From contig NZ_CP048649.1 in assembly GCF_010669305.1 (NCBI RefSeq), positions 2,356,001-2,420,000 on the forward strand: a stretch of 64,000 nt of DNA, read 5' to 3'. This document shows, piece by piece, positions 1 through 9,045 of this stretch (positions are counted from its first letter, which is position 1; every line of letters starts with the position of its first letter). The stretch is from Aminipila butyrica (GTDB taxonomy: Bacteria > Bacillota > Clostridia > Peptostreptococcales > Anaerovoracaceae). The notes under the pieces were generated by a model. It was not told the origin of the DNA and made no database searches. It saw only the letters and a list, made by a program, of their open reading frames with translations. Made by a program: the position numbers and the translations under genes.

Positions 1-2001
1 GTCGTCTGTCTTTTTTCGCACTCGCTCTTCAGTCAGATAAGGGAACTGCTCCCGAGCTCGAAGGGTCATCGTTCGCCTGCTAATCGTACAGCCCTTATCC
101 GTATAAGTCTTGATCAGGTTTAAAAAGAACAGGTACTCTGCCAGATTTCCTTTTTCCCATAGGCTTTCCGTGTAACGATTCAAATCTTTGTCTGGAGCCT
201 CTCCAGAAGCTCCTTCCCAGCCACTTCGGATATCCTCAAAGAAGCCTTCCGGCAGATGTGCTGTCTCTACTATACCGCTGTCACACACCGCCATCAAATA
301 TTCCACAACATTTTCCAGCTCCCGCACGTTGCCCCGCCAAGGGTTTCTTCGCAACAGCTCCATAACCTCCGCGGAAATCTGTAACTGTCGGCAACCGTGC
401 TTCTGAAGGAAGTGGTTTACCAGCAGGTCAATATCCTCCCGTCGGGCACAGAGGGGCGGCACTTTCAAATAGAAATTTTTCAGCCGGTGATACAAGTCTT
501 CTCGAAACTGCCCCTCCCTGCACATCTGAACTAGATCTTTGTTGGTGGCGGCAATAACCCGCACATCGATAGGGATATTTTCGCTGCCACCTACCCGACG
601 AATCTCCTTTTCTTGAAGTACCCGCAAGAGCCGTGCCTGAATTCGAGGTGAAACATCGCCAATCTCGTCTAGAAAAATGGTTCCCTGGTTTGCCTGCTCG
701 AAGATTCCCAGCCGTCCGCCTTTCTTAGCACCTGTAAAAGCACCCTCTTCATAGCCAAACAATTCACTCTCCGCCAGTTCTTCTGGCAGAGCACTGAAAT
801 TAATGGCTACAAAAGGTCCTCTGTTTCCCAAGGACTCATTGTGGATGGCACTGGCAAATAATTCCTTGCCTACACCGCTCTCCCCGTAAATCAACAAATT
901 CAAGTCCGATTTCGCCAGCTTTTTCGCAATATGTATGGCCTCCTGCATGACAGGGGAGCTGCCGACGATGTCGGTAAAACGATATTTTCCAATATAGCCT
1001 TTACGAATCAAATCTTGACGCAGTTTGACTTCGATATCCTTGTTTTCCTTGGCGTTTTTGATAGTACAGACAGTGGTATCAATCTTCTCAATACGCACCT
1101 TGCTGAATATCAATTCTTGATGATCCAGTCGAAACAAGCGGTCGGACATATCCTCCTTTGAAAGCAAATACTCTTTTATTTGCCGATCCATAGCCAAGTT
1201 ATGAACAAAGTCCCCCGCAGCAGCCGGACCGAACATCGTTCGGCTCTTCTCGTTGAAGATAGATAAAATACCGTTTCCATAATAGGCAATAATGCCATCG
1301 TTGATCTGATTGAGGATTTTCCCCAAGTACTGGTTCATGTTGGCAGCTTCATCGAACAGGTGATACAAGTGACTGCTGAAGCGGACCATATTTTCCTTAT
1401 AATTCTCCGATACCAAACTCAGCTTCTCTTCCATCAAATCCAGCTGCTGAAGAATCTCGACGATGCTGGAAATATCGATGCTGCGCGCTCCCAGGTCAAT
1501 GACCTTTCCCACCGATTCCGGCACCAGAGCCAGCTCTCCGGCGGTGATGGCCATATCCGCTTTCTTATACACCCGGCAGCCGGGATAATACGGAATCAAG
1601 TCCAGATAATCGATGCCAATTTCTTTCAAGGCTTCAATGCAACTGTGCGCATTTTCCTTCAAATCGTTGACAAAATAGACGCTGGTTCCCTTGGGAATGC
1701 CGAAAAGTTTTTCAATGTGCTCCACGTTTAAAGACCGTCTGACAATCAACACCGGGCAGCCTGCTTCTACAAATCCAGCCATCTCTTCGGCTAAAATTTT
1801 GGAGCTCATAACTACCAAGTCCGCTTTAATAGGCTCTTGAACCGGGATTTCCTCGGAATAGCCCTGAATATCCACACAGTCGGCTAAAAACTGACGCATC
1901 TGCTGGCAGAGGGTTTCTTTCGTAGCCTCTGATCCGGCCACAATAGCTAACTTTTTTCTCTTGATGTGGCCGCCTAGGCACTTATCTGATATCTGATTCA
2001 T
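1..2001 (-). CDS. Sigma-54-dependent transcriptional activator (C-terminus outside window)
   Basis: The frame is open from the ATG at 2001 to base 1, giving 667 residues with no stop, so the C-terminus lies outside the window. A ribosome-binding site (AGGTGAG) precedes the ATG. The first ~330 residues look like a sensor part, with a Rossmann-like start followed by a PAS-like stretch; that reading is tentative. An AAA+ domain follows. Its Walker A motif GESGVGKE is at about residues 373-380 and an intact GAFTGA loop at about 420-425, then a Walker B-like LDEIGD and the RGNVRELENVVEYL stretch typical of this family. GAFTGA is the sigma-54 contact, so this should drive sigma-54 promoters; I found no clear -24/-12 site in the window. 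It lies 50 bp after the DUF4037 gene on the same strand and may share its transcript. The C-terminal DNA-binding part is not visible. Confidence 0.88.
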   Translation of the reverse strand, partial: MNQISDKCLGGHIKRKKLAIVAGSEATKETLCQQMRQFLADCVDIQGYSEEIPVQEPIKADLVVMSSKILAEEMAGFVEAGCPVLIVRRSLNVEHIEKLFGIPKGTSVYFVNDLKENAHSCIEALKEIGIDYLDLIPYYPGCRVYKKADMAITAGELALVPESVGKVIDLGARSIDISSIVEILQQLDLMEEKLSLVSENYKENMVRFSSHLYHLFDEAANMNQYLGKILNQINDGIIAYYGNGILSIFNEKSRTMFGPAAAGDFVHNLAMDRQIKEYLLSKEDMSDRLFRLDHQELIFSKVRIEKIDTTVCTIKNAKENKDIEVKLRQDLIRKGYIGKYRFTDIVGSSPVMQEAIHIAKKLAKSDLNLLIYGESGVGKELFASAIHNESLGNRGPFVAINFSALPEELAESELFGYEEGAFTGAKKGGRLGIFEQANQGTIFLDEIGDVSPRIQARLLRVLQEKEIRRVGGSENIPIDVRVIAATNKDLVQMCREGQFREDLYHRLKNFYLKVPPLCARREDIDLLVNHFLQKHGCRQLQISAEVMELLRRNPWRGNVRELENVVEYLMAVCDSGIVETAHLPEGFFEDIRSGWEGASGEAPDKDLNRYTESLWEKGNLAEYLFFLNLIKTYTDKGCTISRRTMTLRAREQFPYLTEERVRKKTDD

Positions 2002-2051
2002 CTTTAACTCTCACCTAGCTATTTATTTTTCAAAAGTAGCAAATTTTGCCC

Positions 2052-2996
2052 TTACTTGCAATCATAGATAATAGGCAGCTGCCGAATCTGTTCATCCGCA
2101 ATAGCCTTCATCACCTCGTAGCAGTGATTCTGCAGGAAATTATCTGTGCCCTGAACAATCTCTTGCCGATTCAGTTCCCTGCGGATACCGATGCAGACCG
2201 CTTCAATCAATTCTACTTTTCTGCTCGTATTCTCTGCACTATCCGTCAGCAATACCAACTGCTCCAATAACCCCTTGACCTCTTTCAAATAAAACAGATG
2301 GTCCATGCCCCGAAACATCCACTTATAAAACGGCATATATTTTCGATTCAGCAAGTATACTGCCGAAACAGCTGCTTTGACGAATTCTCCACAGGCCAAA
2401 TAGGCTGCGGCGAACTCCCCCCGCTTCATACAGCGTTCATAATTATACTGGCCGGATTGGGACATGACTGCCATGCGGGCCACCAACTTCTTTAAAAAGA
2501 TATCCTTCGGATAAAATTTCAACAGGTCGTTACGAATAGCCGAAAACTCGCCAAGCGGATCAGTGAAGACTTTGCCGCTGGTAACCGTGGCCAAGGACGT
2601 CTCCGGCAGCATCATCCACTGTACATTAGTTCGTGGACTGCTGGTACAGCCAATATATTTTTTATAAAAGTCGCTGATGTTGAAAACGCCCACCCGGCCC
2701 TGTCCTTCCAGGGTTTCCATGCGGGTCTTGCCTTCAAAGGTTTTCGGTAGCCGTTCATAGGCTTGCTGCATCTGCGATCCCATAGCCCGATAGATTTCCT
2801 CCGGCAGCCAAATGCAAAAGCCAGGTCCAAAGTCATGATCTTCTGACAAACCATCATCGAAGCCCAGACACTCAGAACCTTCTCCAACCAGACCTACCGC
2901 CGCATATTTCTCGTATTCCGGGAACTGATTATGTATCATGCTGCTGCCAAAAGCTTCATAATATGCCTTGGACAGCTCCAATCCTGTCATCCTCAT
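2052..2996 (-). CDS. DUF4037 protein with nucleotidyltransferase-like fold
   Basis: This 314-residue protein matches my recollection of the DUF4037 family. Near its N-terminus is a pattern like the polymerase-beta/minimal nucleotidyltransferase signature: GEGSE at 38-42, then acidic residues D47, D48, D53 and D55. The rest is rich in predicted helices, as in nucleotidyltransferases with a helical C-terminal domain. The ATG overlaps the TGA of the upstream TPR gene (ATGA), so the two are probably translationally coupled. The substrate is unknown. A role in modifying a nucleotide, small molecule or protein is inference from the fold signature only. Confidence 0.75.
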   Translation of the reverse strand: MRMTGLELSKAYYEAFGSSMIHNQFPEYEKYAAVGLVGEGSECLGFDDGLSEDHDFGPGFCIWLPEEIYRAMGSQMQQAYERLPKTFEGKTRMETLEGQGRVGVFNISDFYKKYIGCTSSPRTNVQWMMLPETSLATVTSGKVFTDPLGEFSAIRNDLLKFYPKDIFLKKLVARMAVMSQSGQYNYERCMKRGEFAAAYLACGEFVKAAVSAVYLLNRKYMPFYKWMFRGMDHLFYLKEVKGLLEQLVLLTDSAENTSRKVELIEAVCIGIRRELNRQEIVQGTDNFLQNHCYEVMKAIADEQIRQLPIIYDCK

Positions 2997-3856
2997 ATCT
3001 TTCGAATCCTTTCCTCCACCTGGGCAGCCTGCTTATTGTATTCATCTCTTTTAGCCAAGTCCTGAACTGCTTCGTGTACCTTTGCCAGGTTCTTGCAAGT
3101 GGCCACATAAGAGATATTCTCCCCGTAGCTGCTCTTAATCAACTCCAAGGCCTGCTCAAAATGCTGAATAGCCAACCCATACTGGTTGGTATGATAATAC
3201 AGCTCTCCCAAGGCACTTAATGTGGCGGCATAGTGTGGATTCATCTTTCCGCCCTGATTCTTGAAAATCTGCTGGGCGGTAAACAAGTTGCGTTCTGCCT
3301 CGTGATACCGATTCTGTTTTAAATAGATACAGGCCAAGGAGGTGCAGGTAGTAGCCATCTCAATAGGGAATTCCGGCAATACCTGAATAATCTCCAAGGA
3401 CCGCGCGGCATGGCGCTCTGCCTGAATCAAGTCATTTAGTTCATCGTACACATGGCTGATGTTGTTGTATAGAGCGGCCAGTCTATAATCCTTGTGCAAG
3501 CCGCAATTCTCATAGATGGCAGCAGCCTGCTCATATAGTTTCAACGCTTCCTGATTATTTTTGGCGGCCGCATATACACTGGCTAGGTTCAACAAAGTCG
3601 TTCCGTGCTGCTCCGTATTTTCCAGCTGTAATAACGTCACGGCCTTTAAGGCGATGCTGTAAGCGTTTTGACTCTCTTCAAAGCGGCTGGTCACCCGATA
3701 AATCCCACCCAATTCATTGGCAATAGCCAGAATAGCTGGAACATTTCCTTCTTTCTGTGCTTTTTCCATCCATTCTAGGGAAACACGCTCTGCCTCTTTT
3801 ATGTTTCCTCTTTTAAAAATCGAATCCAGTTCGTTAAAAAATACATTCAAATCCAT
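2993..3856 (-). CDS. Tetratricopeptide repeat protein
   Basis: The product is a 287-residue all-helical protein built from about six TPR units; repeated A-x-x-x-Y and L-x-x-x-Y spacings such as NNISHVYDELND and SALGELYYHTNQYGLA are visible. TPR proteins act as scaffolds or peptide-binding adaptors. The longest frame begins at 3922 inside the preceding gene. I prefer the ATG at 3856 (MDLNVFFNEL), which follows a GGATGA and lies 25 bp after the upstream stop. There is no signal peptide, so it should be cytoplasmic. Its 3' end overlaps the DUF4037 start. No specific function can be assigned. Confidence 0.85.
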   Translation of the reverse strand: MDLNVFFNELDSIFKRGNIKEAERVSLEWMEKAQKEGNVPAILAIANELGGIYRVTSRFEESQNAYSIALKAVTLLQLENTEQHGTTLLNLASVYAAAKNNQEALKLYEQAAAIYENCGLHKDYRLAALYNNISHVYDELNDLIQAERHAARSLEIIQVLPEFPIEMATTCTSLACIYLKQNRYHEAERNLFTAQQIFKNQGGKMNPHYAATLSALGELYYHTNQYGLAIQHFEQALELIKSSYGENISYVATCKNLAKVHEAVQDLAKRDEYNKQAAQVEERIRKI

Positions 3857-3881
3857 ATATTCATCCAATCCATTTCTTATA

Positions 3882-4505
3882 CTATAATTTACGCTCCGCA
3901 TCCTCCATGGACGCGTACCCATACATCTTCACCGTAGTATCCTGCACCGTAAATGCTAAATTTTTTCCAGCTGCCCGGTTTGCCCGCACGTGGTCCAGGT
4001 ATAGTTCCAAGGTGTTTCTGGAATAGGTTTTCAATTCTCCTTTTGCATAAGATTGGAGGGACGTGAAGCCCCCAGCCTCTTCAATGGGCCTGCCGGCTCC
4101 GGCTAGCTTTGGAAACGCTTTGGCTAGCTCTTTTTCGCAGTCTACCAGATACCATGAAATTTCCTCTACCATGTTCATGGTCTCTAGGTCTAGTTGAGGC
4201 AGGTGGGGTTCCAGCTCTCGTTTAAAATATAGCGGATCGGTATATTCCATCATGTATGCGTACTTTTCTGTGATCAGGTTCCGCCCCTGTTCTGCCGCAT
4301 CCTTTAAATCCTTTGCATAGCTTTTAAGCATCAGATCATTCCAGGCACTGTACTGGCTGGCTCTCATGATATAAAAGGTATTCCAATCGTTCTGGCACCC
4401 AGCTCGGCCGCCAATGTTCTGGACCTTTTGAAACATATCCCATTCATCTTTGACGATGCTTTCTACGGCTATTCGCCGCTCTTCCTCATTTTTAAAACCA
4501 AACAT
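3882..4505 (-). CDS. DUF4125 family protein
   Basis: This 207-residue cytoplasmic protein resembles the DUF4125 family, including the conserved-looking N-terminal stretch EWDMFQKVQNIGGRAGCQ and a W-N-T-F segment. There is no membrane segment or known catalytic motif. The ATG at 4505 is preferred because GAGGG lies 6 bp upstream; the ATG at 4511 directly abuts that site. It is the first gene of the DUF4125-TPR-DUF4037 run. Function is unknown. Confidence 0.75.
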   Translation of the reverse strand: MFGFKNEEERRIAVESIVKDEWDMFQKVQNIGGRAGCQNDWNTFYIMRASQYSAWNDLMLKSYAKDLKDAAEQGRNLITEKYAYMMEYTDPLYFKRELEPHLPQLDLETMNMVEEISWYLVDCEKELAKAFPKLAGAGRPIEEAGGFTSLQSYAKGELKTYSRNTLELYLDHVRANRAAGKNLAFTVQDTTVKMYGYASMEDAERKL

Positions 4506-4551
4506 GATCATCCCTCAATTCAACATCTTTTTCCTCTAGTTTCTACCTTCT

Positions 4552-4579
4552 ATCTTACCATCTTCCGCGAAAGTTGTAA
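4552..4579 (-). promoter_or_regulatory. Possible sigma-A promoter for the DUF4125 operon
   Basis: On the minus strand TTACAA (4574-4579) and TAAGAT (4552-4557) are separated by 16 bp, about 50 bp upstream of the DUF4125 start. Each hexamer matches consensus at four of six positions, so this is weak. No sigma-54 site was seen here, although a sigma-54 activator is encoded downstream. Confidence 0.3.
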
Positions 4580-4624
4580 CTACATTAATTTGAAGAATGA
4601 TCAAAATTATTCAGAATATGTCCC

Positions 4625-4978
4625 TTAACGAATGGATTTCGGATTAAAAATTACCGCCACCAAATAGCCAAAAGCAATGGCCACAGCTACCCCTGCCGCC
4701 GTACTTTTAACCGCTCCGGTCAAGGCTGCCAGAAACCCATCCTGAGCCCCTTCCATGGCCCCTTTGGCCAGGGCATAGCCAAACCCCGGCAGCGGCACCG
4801 TAGCCCCGTTTCCTGCCAGCTTTACCAGCGGCTCATAAATGCCCATACCTTGCAGGATAGCTCCCGTAACCACAAAAATGACTAAAATCCGCGGGGCTGT
4901 CAGCTTGGTCGTGTCCAACAGAACTTGGCCTACCACACAAATTAATCCCCCAATGCAAAAGCAATAAATATATTCCAT
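4625..4978 (-). CDS. spoVAE: Stage V sporulation protein AE
   Basis: This 117-residue, almost wholly hydrophobic protein has three to four membrane segments and matches SpoVAE (the SpoVAEb type), including the PLPGFGYALAKGAM region. SpoVA proteins form the inner-membrane channel that moves dipicolinic acid with Ca2+ into the forespore and out again at germination. It is the last gene of spoVAC-AD-AE, the compact three-gene version typical of clostridia. It starts 12 bp after the spoVAD stop. No convincing terminator follows it. Confidence 0.93.
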   Translation of the reverse strand: MEYIYCFCIGGLICVVGQVLLDTTKLTAPRILVIFVVTGAILQGMGIYEPLVKLAGNGATVPLPGFGYALAKGAMEGAQDGFLAALTGAVKSTAAGVAVAIAFGYLVAVIFNPKSIR

Positions 4979-4990
4979 AGTTCTTCCCTC

Positions 4991-6085
4991 CTAACAGGTC
5001 TCCACACATACTGCATGGGCGATTCCAGGTATGGATTCCCCCTGTCCGGGGCTGATCGTGGATAGCAGCGCCCCGGTGGAGATCAACAAGACACGCTTTA
5101 GCTGTCCCTTTTTCATCTGCTTGTACACATAGCCGGTAAAAACACTAGCGGAGCAGCCGCAGCCACTGCCTCCTGAATGGGTATCCTGTTCCTTTTCATA
5201 AATCATCACGCCGCAATCATCATATATATTGAGTAAATCCTTCATCGGAATACCTGCATCTGCCAGCAGATCAACAGCAATCTGCTTTCCTACATACCCC
5301 AAATCTCCGCTGAGGATTAAGTCATAATCCGCCAGCTGCCTGCCCGTATCCTCCAGGTGATTCAGCACCGTATCTACAAAGGCCGGAGCCATAGCTGCGC
5401 CCATTTGATTGGAGTCCTTTAGACCCGTATCAATAATCTTGCCCAGGGTACCATGGGTGACGCAAACTCTTTTTTCCGTGGATGGTGCACTGCTGCTACC
5501 ATCTATCACCAGCGGCCGTTCTTCTAGAATGTCCTGTTTACCTGCGGCCAGCAAAATAGCGCCCGCAGCCGTTGCCGTCCATTGAGCGGAAGGGGGCCGC
5601 TGATTGCCGTGTTCTAAAGGCATTCGAAATTGCCGCTCTGCGGTACAGTAATGGCTGGATGCTCCTGCAACAATGTGATTGCAATAGCCTCCATCGATGA
5701 GAACACTGCCCATCAGCAAACTTTCAGCCATGGTGGAACACGCTCCATAGAGACCGATAAACGGAATCTGCATGTCCCTGGCCATAAAGGCAGAGGACAT
5801 AAGCTGATTCAGCAAGTCTCCCGTAAGGATGGCCTCTATGTCTTTGGGTTCTTTCCCCCCCCTGGCCATGGCCATCTGAACGGCCTCTTTCAGCATTTTG
5901 CTCTCTGATTTTTCCCAGGTTTTCTCTCCAAAAGTATCTTCCTTTAAAACCATATCAAACCAGCTTCCCAACGGCCCTTGACCTTCTTTTACCCCCACAA
6001 TAGCTCCTCCGCTGGCGATAAGAGGTCTATTCGAAAAGGCTAAAGTCTGTTTTCCCAGCTTATTTTTAGCTTTACTGTATGTCAT
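4991..6085 (-). CDS. spoVAD: Stage V sporulation protein AD
   Basis: This 364-residue soluble protein has a thiolase-like fold and matches SpoVAD throughout, including the YGACSTMAES segment and the HSGGSGCGCSASVF segment. SpoVAD sits on the spore inner membrane and binds dipicolinic acid as part of the SpoVA channel. Length is near that of Bacillus SpoVAD. The ATG at 6085 has GGGAGG upstream and is 12 bp from the spoVAC stop, so the three genes are one operon. Expression in the forespore under SigG is expected from the family; I could not identify a clear SigG promoter. Confidence 0.95.
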   Translation of the reverse strand: MTYSKAKNKLGKQTLAFSNRPLIASGGAIVGVKEGQGPLGSWFDMVLKEDTFGEKTWEKSESKMLKEAVQMAMARGGKEPKDIEAILTGDLLNQLMSSAFMARDMQIPFIGLYGACSTMAESLLMGSVLIDGGYCNHIVAGASSHYCTAERQFRMPLEHGNQRPPSAQWTATAAGAILLAAGKQDILEERPLVIDGSSSAPSTEKRVCVTHGTLGKIIDTGLKDSNQMGAAMAPAFVDTVLNHLEDTGRQLADYDLILSGDLGYVGKQIAVDLLADAGIPMKDLLNIYDDCGVMIYEKEQDTHSGGSGCGCSASVFTGYVYKQMKKGQLKRVLLISTGALLSTISPGQGESIPGIAHAVCVETC

Positions 6086-6097
6086 ACTTGCACCTCC

Positions 6098-6577
6098 CTA
6101 AAAAAATTTGTAGGCTGCCCAATAGAGCAAGCCGATGGCTGTGGCCACTGTAATGCCGCAGACCAGCACGGGTCCCGCCAGACTAAACAGTTTCGAACCC
6201 ACACCTAACACCAACCCTTCTTTTTTATATTCCATGGCCGGTGCTACCATGGAATTGGCAAACCCTGTAATTGGCACGATGACTCCTGCTCCGGCAAACT
6301 TGGCAATGGTATCAAACACGCCAATTCCGGTTAGAAGCTGGGCCGTGCAGACAAGAATAATGGTCACAAAGTTTCCCGAAGCCTCCTTGCCCAACCCGCT
6401 TCCCATCAGCGCATTGTTAATAATCAGCGCTACCAGACAGATAGCTCCTCCCGAAAAAAAAGCCCGTACACAATTGGCAAAGTACTTGGGCCGCGGGGTA
6501 AACTGATCCGCATATTTTTCATAGGCTTTTGCCACCGCCTTTTTTTGCTGCTGTTGCTGCTGATCTTTGTTTTCCAT
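6098..6577 (-). CDS. spoVAC: Stage V sporulation protein AC
   Basis: The product is a 159-residue membrane protein of the SpoVAC family. A basic Gln-rich N-terminus (a run of six Gln) precedes the conserved QFTPRPKYFANC motif and about four membrane helices. In Bacillus, SpoVAC is the mechanosensitive component of the dipicolinate channel. The frame stays open to 6655, but the ATG at 6577 is preferred because GGAGG lies 8 bp upstream and the resulting length fits the family. It is the first gene of spoVAC-AD-AE and is divergent from maf. Confidence 0.93.
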   Translation of the reverse strand: MENKDQQQQQQKKAVAKAYEKYADQFTPRPKYFANCVRAFFSGGAICLVALIINNALMGSGLGKEASGNFVTIILVCTAQLLTGIGVFDTIAKFAGAGVIVPITGFANSMVAPAMEYKKEGLVLGVGSKLFSLAGPVLVCGITVATAIGLLYWAAYKFF

Positions 6578-6642
6578 ATTTTTTTCCTCCGTTCCTTCTG
6601 ATTCTGTTATAGTATTTCCCATATCTTTTAAATTACACCCGC

Positions 6643-6670
6643 TTGGAATCTCCATATTTTATGGTAAAAT
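6643..6670 (+). promoter_or_regulatory. Probable sigma-A promoter of maf
   Basis: TTGGAA (6643-6648) and TAAAAT (6665-6670) are separated by 16 bp, about 35 bp upstream of the maf start. The match is moderate. Confidence 0.45.
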
Positions 6671-6705
6671 AGAAAGTGAAATTTATTTGAAAGAGAGACG
6701 GATTT

Positions 6706-7290
6706 ATGTTCAAAGAAAACGTGATTTTAGCATCTTCATCTCCCAGACGGATTGACATGATGCGCCAGCACGGTATCCAACCGATAATCATGCCGGCAGA
6801 TGTGGATGAAACCATCCCGGAAGGCGCGGGTATGGCGGATGCCGTCATGTACCTGGCCCTGAAAAAAGCCTTGTTTGTAGAAGAAAAAGTGTTGAGTTCA
6901 GACCATAACAACCCAGTGATTGTAGCTGCCGACACAGTAGTCTACAGCGATAAAATTATTGGAAAACCAAAGAACAGGCAAGACGCCTACGACATTCTGT
7001 GGGATTTAAAAGGAAAGTCCCATTTTGTGGCCACCGGAGTATGCCTATTGCAAGCAGGTACTTCTATTCGTCACTGTTTTTGTGAAGTAACGAAAGTATT
7101 TTTTAAGGATTTTACTACTCAGGAGTTAAATGCTTATTTAGATACCCCAGAGCCCTATGATAAGGCTGGTGCCTACGCCATCCAAGGTGAATTTGGCCGT
7201 TATGTAGACCATATTGAAGGGGATTTGGATAACGTCATTGGCTTTCCCTGGAAGCGGATTGAAAAAGAGGCTGAAAAACTTTTTAAATAG
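6706..7290 (+). CDS. maf: Maf family nucleoside triphosphate pyrophosphatase
   Basis: This 194-residue protein is full length for the Maf/YhdE family. It begins with the conserved nucleotide-binding segment ILASSSPRRIDMM at residues 5-17 and has the conserved VVAADTVV, GKPKN and KAGAYAIQGE segments. Maf proteins hydrolyse dTTP, UTP or modified NTPs to the monophosphate and are linked to septum formation in Bacillus. GAGAGACGG precedes the ATG. It stands alone between the spoVA operon and a ferredoxin gene, both on the other strand. Confidence 0.94.
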   Translation: MFKENVILASSSPRRIDMMRQHGIQPIIMPADVDETIPEGAGMADAVMYLALKKALFVEEKVLSSDHNNPVIVAADTVVYSDKIIGKPKNRQDAYDILWDLKGKSHFVATGVCLLQAGTSIRHCFCEVTKVFFKDFTTQELNAYLDTPEPYDKAGAYAIQGEFGRYVDHIEGDLDNVIGFPWKRIEKEAEKLFK

Positions 7291-7344
7291 AAGCAGCGAC
7301 TTAGAAGCAAAGCTAGAAATGGATACAGAGAGTAACAAACAAAA

Positions 7345-7392
7345 AAGGCCCGTAACGTATTCTGCAAACTTGCAGCATACGTTACGGGCCTT
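7345..7392 (-). terminator. Strong intrinsic terminator after the ferredoxin gene
   Basis: Two 22-base arms (7345-7366 and 7371-7392) pair with one mismatch around an AACT loop. On the minus strand the hairpin is followed by a T-rich tail, so it ends the ferredoxin transcript. It probably also stops maf transcripts from the other side. Confidence 0.9.
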
Positions 7393-7407
7393 GCTATAAG
7401 TAGTGCC

Positions 7408-7635
7408 CTACTCTTCTCGCTCTCCATAATCTATGGCTTCTGCCGGACAGACTTTCACACAAATCCGGCAACCAGTACATCGATCTTTATCGATGATGTA
7501 ATATTCCTTCCCTCTGGATATGGCATCAAACTTGCAGTTTCTTTTACATCCGCCGCAGCCGATACATTTGCTGCCGTCAATGTGGGCCACATATTTTCCT
7601 CTAGGTTTCTTTTCTGTTTTTTCTATTTCGCTCAT
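7408..7635 (-). CDS. 2[4Fe-4S] ferredoxin-like protein
   Basis: This 75-residue protein has two CxxCxxCxxxC motifs: C24, C27, C30, C34 and C53, C56, C59, C63. Proline follows the last cysteine of the second motif only; the first reads CKF where CP is usual. It should carry two [4Fe-4S] clusters and act as a small electron carrier in the cytoplasm. The N-terminal ~14 residues are charged and not part of the fold. AGGAAG precedes the ATG. It has its own terminator and is monocistronic. Its redox partner cannot be told from context. Confidence 0.9.
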   Translation of the reverse strand: MSEIEKTEKKPRGKYVAHIDGSKCIGCGGCKRNCKFDAISRGKEYYIIDKDRCTGCRICVKVCPAEAIDYGEREE

Positions 7636-7733
7636 ATCTGCTTCCTGCCTTTCTTCTCATCCTCGGCGTTTTTTCTATCTATTGTAACATAAGAAGAAAG
7701 AACCGCCTAGAGGCTTTTATATCTTATGCAGAC

Positions 7734-7766
7734 AAAACGGCACCATTCAACCGCTGGTGCCGTTTT
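7734..7766 (-). terminator. Intrinsic terminator after malic enzyme
   Basis: Perfect 11-base arms (AAAACGGCACC, 7734-7744, and its complement, 7756-7766) flank an 11-base loop. The minus-strand arm ends in TTTTG. It lies 36 bp past the malic enzyme stop. Confidence 0.85.
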
Positions 7767-7801
7767 CCCAAACAGATCTTACTATCTTAAAGATAAAAGC
7801 T

Positions 7802-8962
7802 TCACTGCTTTTTAGCTGCCTCGCCTACTCGCCGGGCCACATGCTCTGCTACCCGTGAATCAAAAGGAGACGGAATAATGTATTCCGGCTTCAGTTCTTC
7901 CTCTGAAACTAACTCAGCAATGGCATAAGCTGCTGCCAGCTTCATGTCATAAGTAATATCCCTGGCTCTTGCCTGGAGAGCGCCCTTAAAAATGCCCGGG
8001 AATGCCAGCACATTATTAATCTGATTGGGATAATCTGATCGGCCTGTGCCCATAACCTTTACTCCTGCCGCCAAGGCTTCCTCATAAGGAATTTCCGGTA
8101 CCGGATTGGCCATGGCGAAGACGATGGCATCCGAATTCATGGTTTCCACCATCTCCTTAGACAGAACATTAGCCTTGGATACACCTACGAAAACATCTGC
8201 ACCTTTTACCGCCTCAGCCAAGTCGCCTTTCAATTGCTGTTGGTTCGTCTTTTTCGCCAGCTCCTTCTTATACGGAGTCATGCCTTCTTCTCGTCCTTCA
8301 TAAAGCGTACCTTTGGAATCGCAGGCTACCACATTTTTTACTCCTGCAACCAAAAGCATGTTGATGATAGCGGTTCCCGCAGCTCCCGGGCCATTGAGGA
8401 CAACCTTGATCTGGTCGATGTCCTTGCCTACTAGCTTCAGGGCATTGAGCAGGGCCGCCGTTACGACCACCGCGGTTCCGTGCTGATCGTCATGAAATAC
8501 CGGAATGTCCAGCTCTTCCTCCAGACGCCGTTCAATTTCAAAGCACTTAGGGGAAGAAATGTCCTCTAGATTAATTCCTCCGAAGCAAGGAGCCAGCAGT
8601 TTCACCGTGCGGATGATTTCTTCTGGGTCCTTGGTATCCAAACAAATGGGCACGGCATCCACATCTCCAAATTTTTTAAACAGTACCGCTTTTCCTTCCA
8701 TAACCGGGATAGCCGCCTTGGCACCGATATCCCCCAGTCCTAGCACGGCTGTTCCGTCAGACACCACCGCCACCAAATTGCCCTTGGAGGTGTATTCATA
8801 GACCTTGCTGGGGTCCTCATGTATTTCTGTACAAGGCTGAGCCACTCCGGGAGTATAGGCGATGCTCAGATCATCCTTGTCTTCCAGCTTCATCTTGCAG
8901 GCAATAGCAATCTTGCCTTTTGTCTCGGCGTGCCTTTTCAATGCTTCTTCAAAATAATTCAT
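7802..8962 (-). CDS. NAD(P)-dependent malic enzyme
   Basis: This 386-residue short-form bacterial malic enzyme oxidatively decarboxylates malate to pyruvate. The N-terminal malic domain contains LSIAYTPGVAQPC and FHDDQHGTA, the latter holding metal-binding acidic residues. The C-terminal Rossmann domain has NGPGAAGTA as dinucleotide loop. Cofactor preference cannot be set from sequence by eye. The ATG at 8962 (MNYFEEAL) is preferred to 8974 because GGAG sits 6 bp upstream. It has its own terminator and lies next to the acyl-CoA dehydrogenase/Etf operon, fitting fermentative redox metabolism. Confidence 0.93.
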   Translation of the reverse strand: MNYFEEALKRHAETKGKIAIACKMKLEDKDDLSIAYTPGVAQPCTEIHEDPSKVYEYTSKGNLVAVVSDGTAVLGLGDIGAKAAIPVMEGKAVLFKKFGDVDAVPICLDTKDPEEIIRTVKLLAPCFGGINLEDISSPKCFEIERRLEEELDIPVFHDDQHGTAVVVTAALLNALKLVGKDIDQIKVVLNGPGAAGTAIINMLLVAGVKNVVACDSKGTLYEGREEGMTPYKKELAKKTNQQQLKGDLAEAVKGADVFVGVSKANVLSKEMVETMNSDAIVFAMANPVPEIPYEEALAAGVKVMGTGRSDYPNQINNVLAFPGIFKGALQARARDITYDMKLAAAYAIAELVSEEELKPEYIIPSPFDSRVAEHVARRVGEAAKKQ

Positions 8963-9045
8963 CTTTTTCTCCATTTCTTTCTATCATCCATCTCCTTTTA
9001 CCAATAAAATCCATCTATAGAAAAGGAAAACTGCTGGCACTTTAC

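Noticed and set aside
6578..6705. SigG promoter of spoVAC
   Set aside because: No GNATR/CATNNTA pair at correct spacing could be found, although SigG control is expected.
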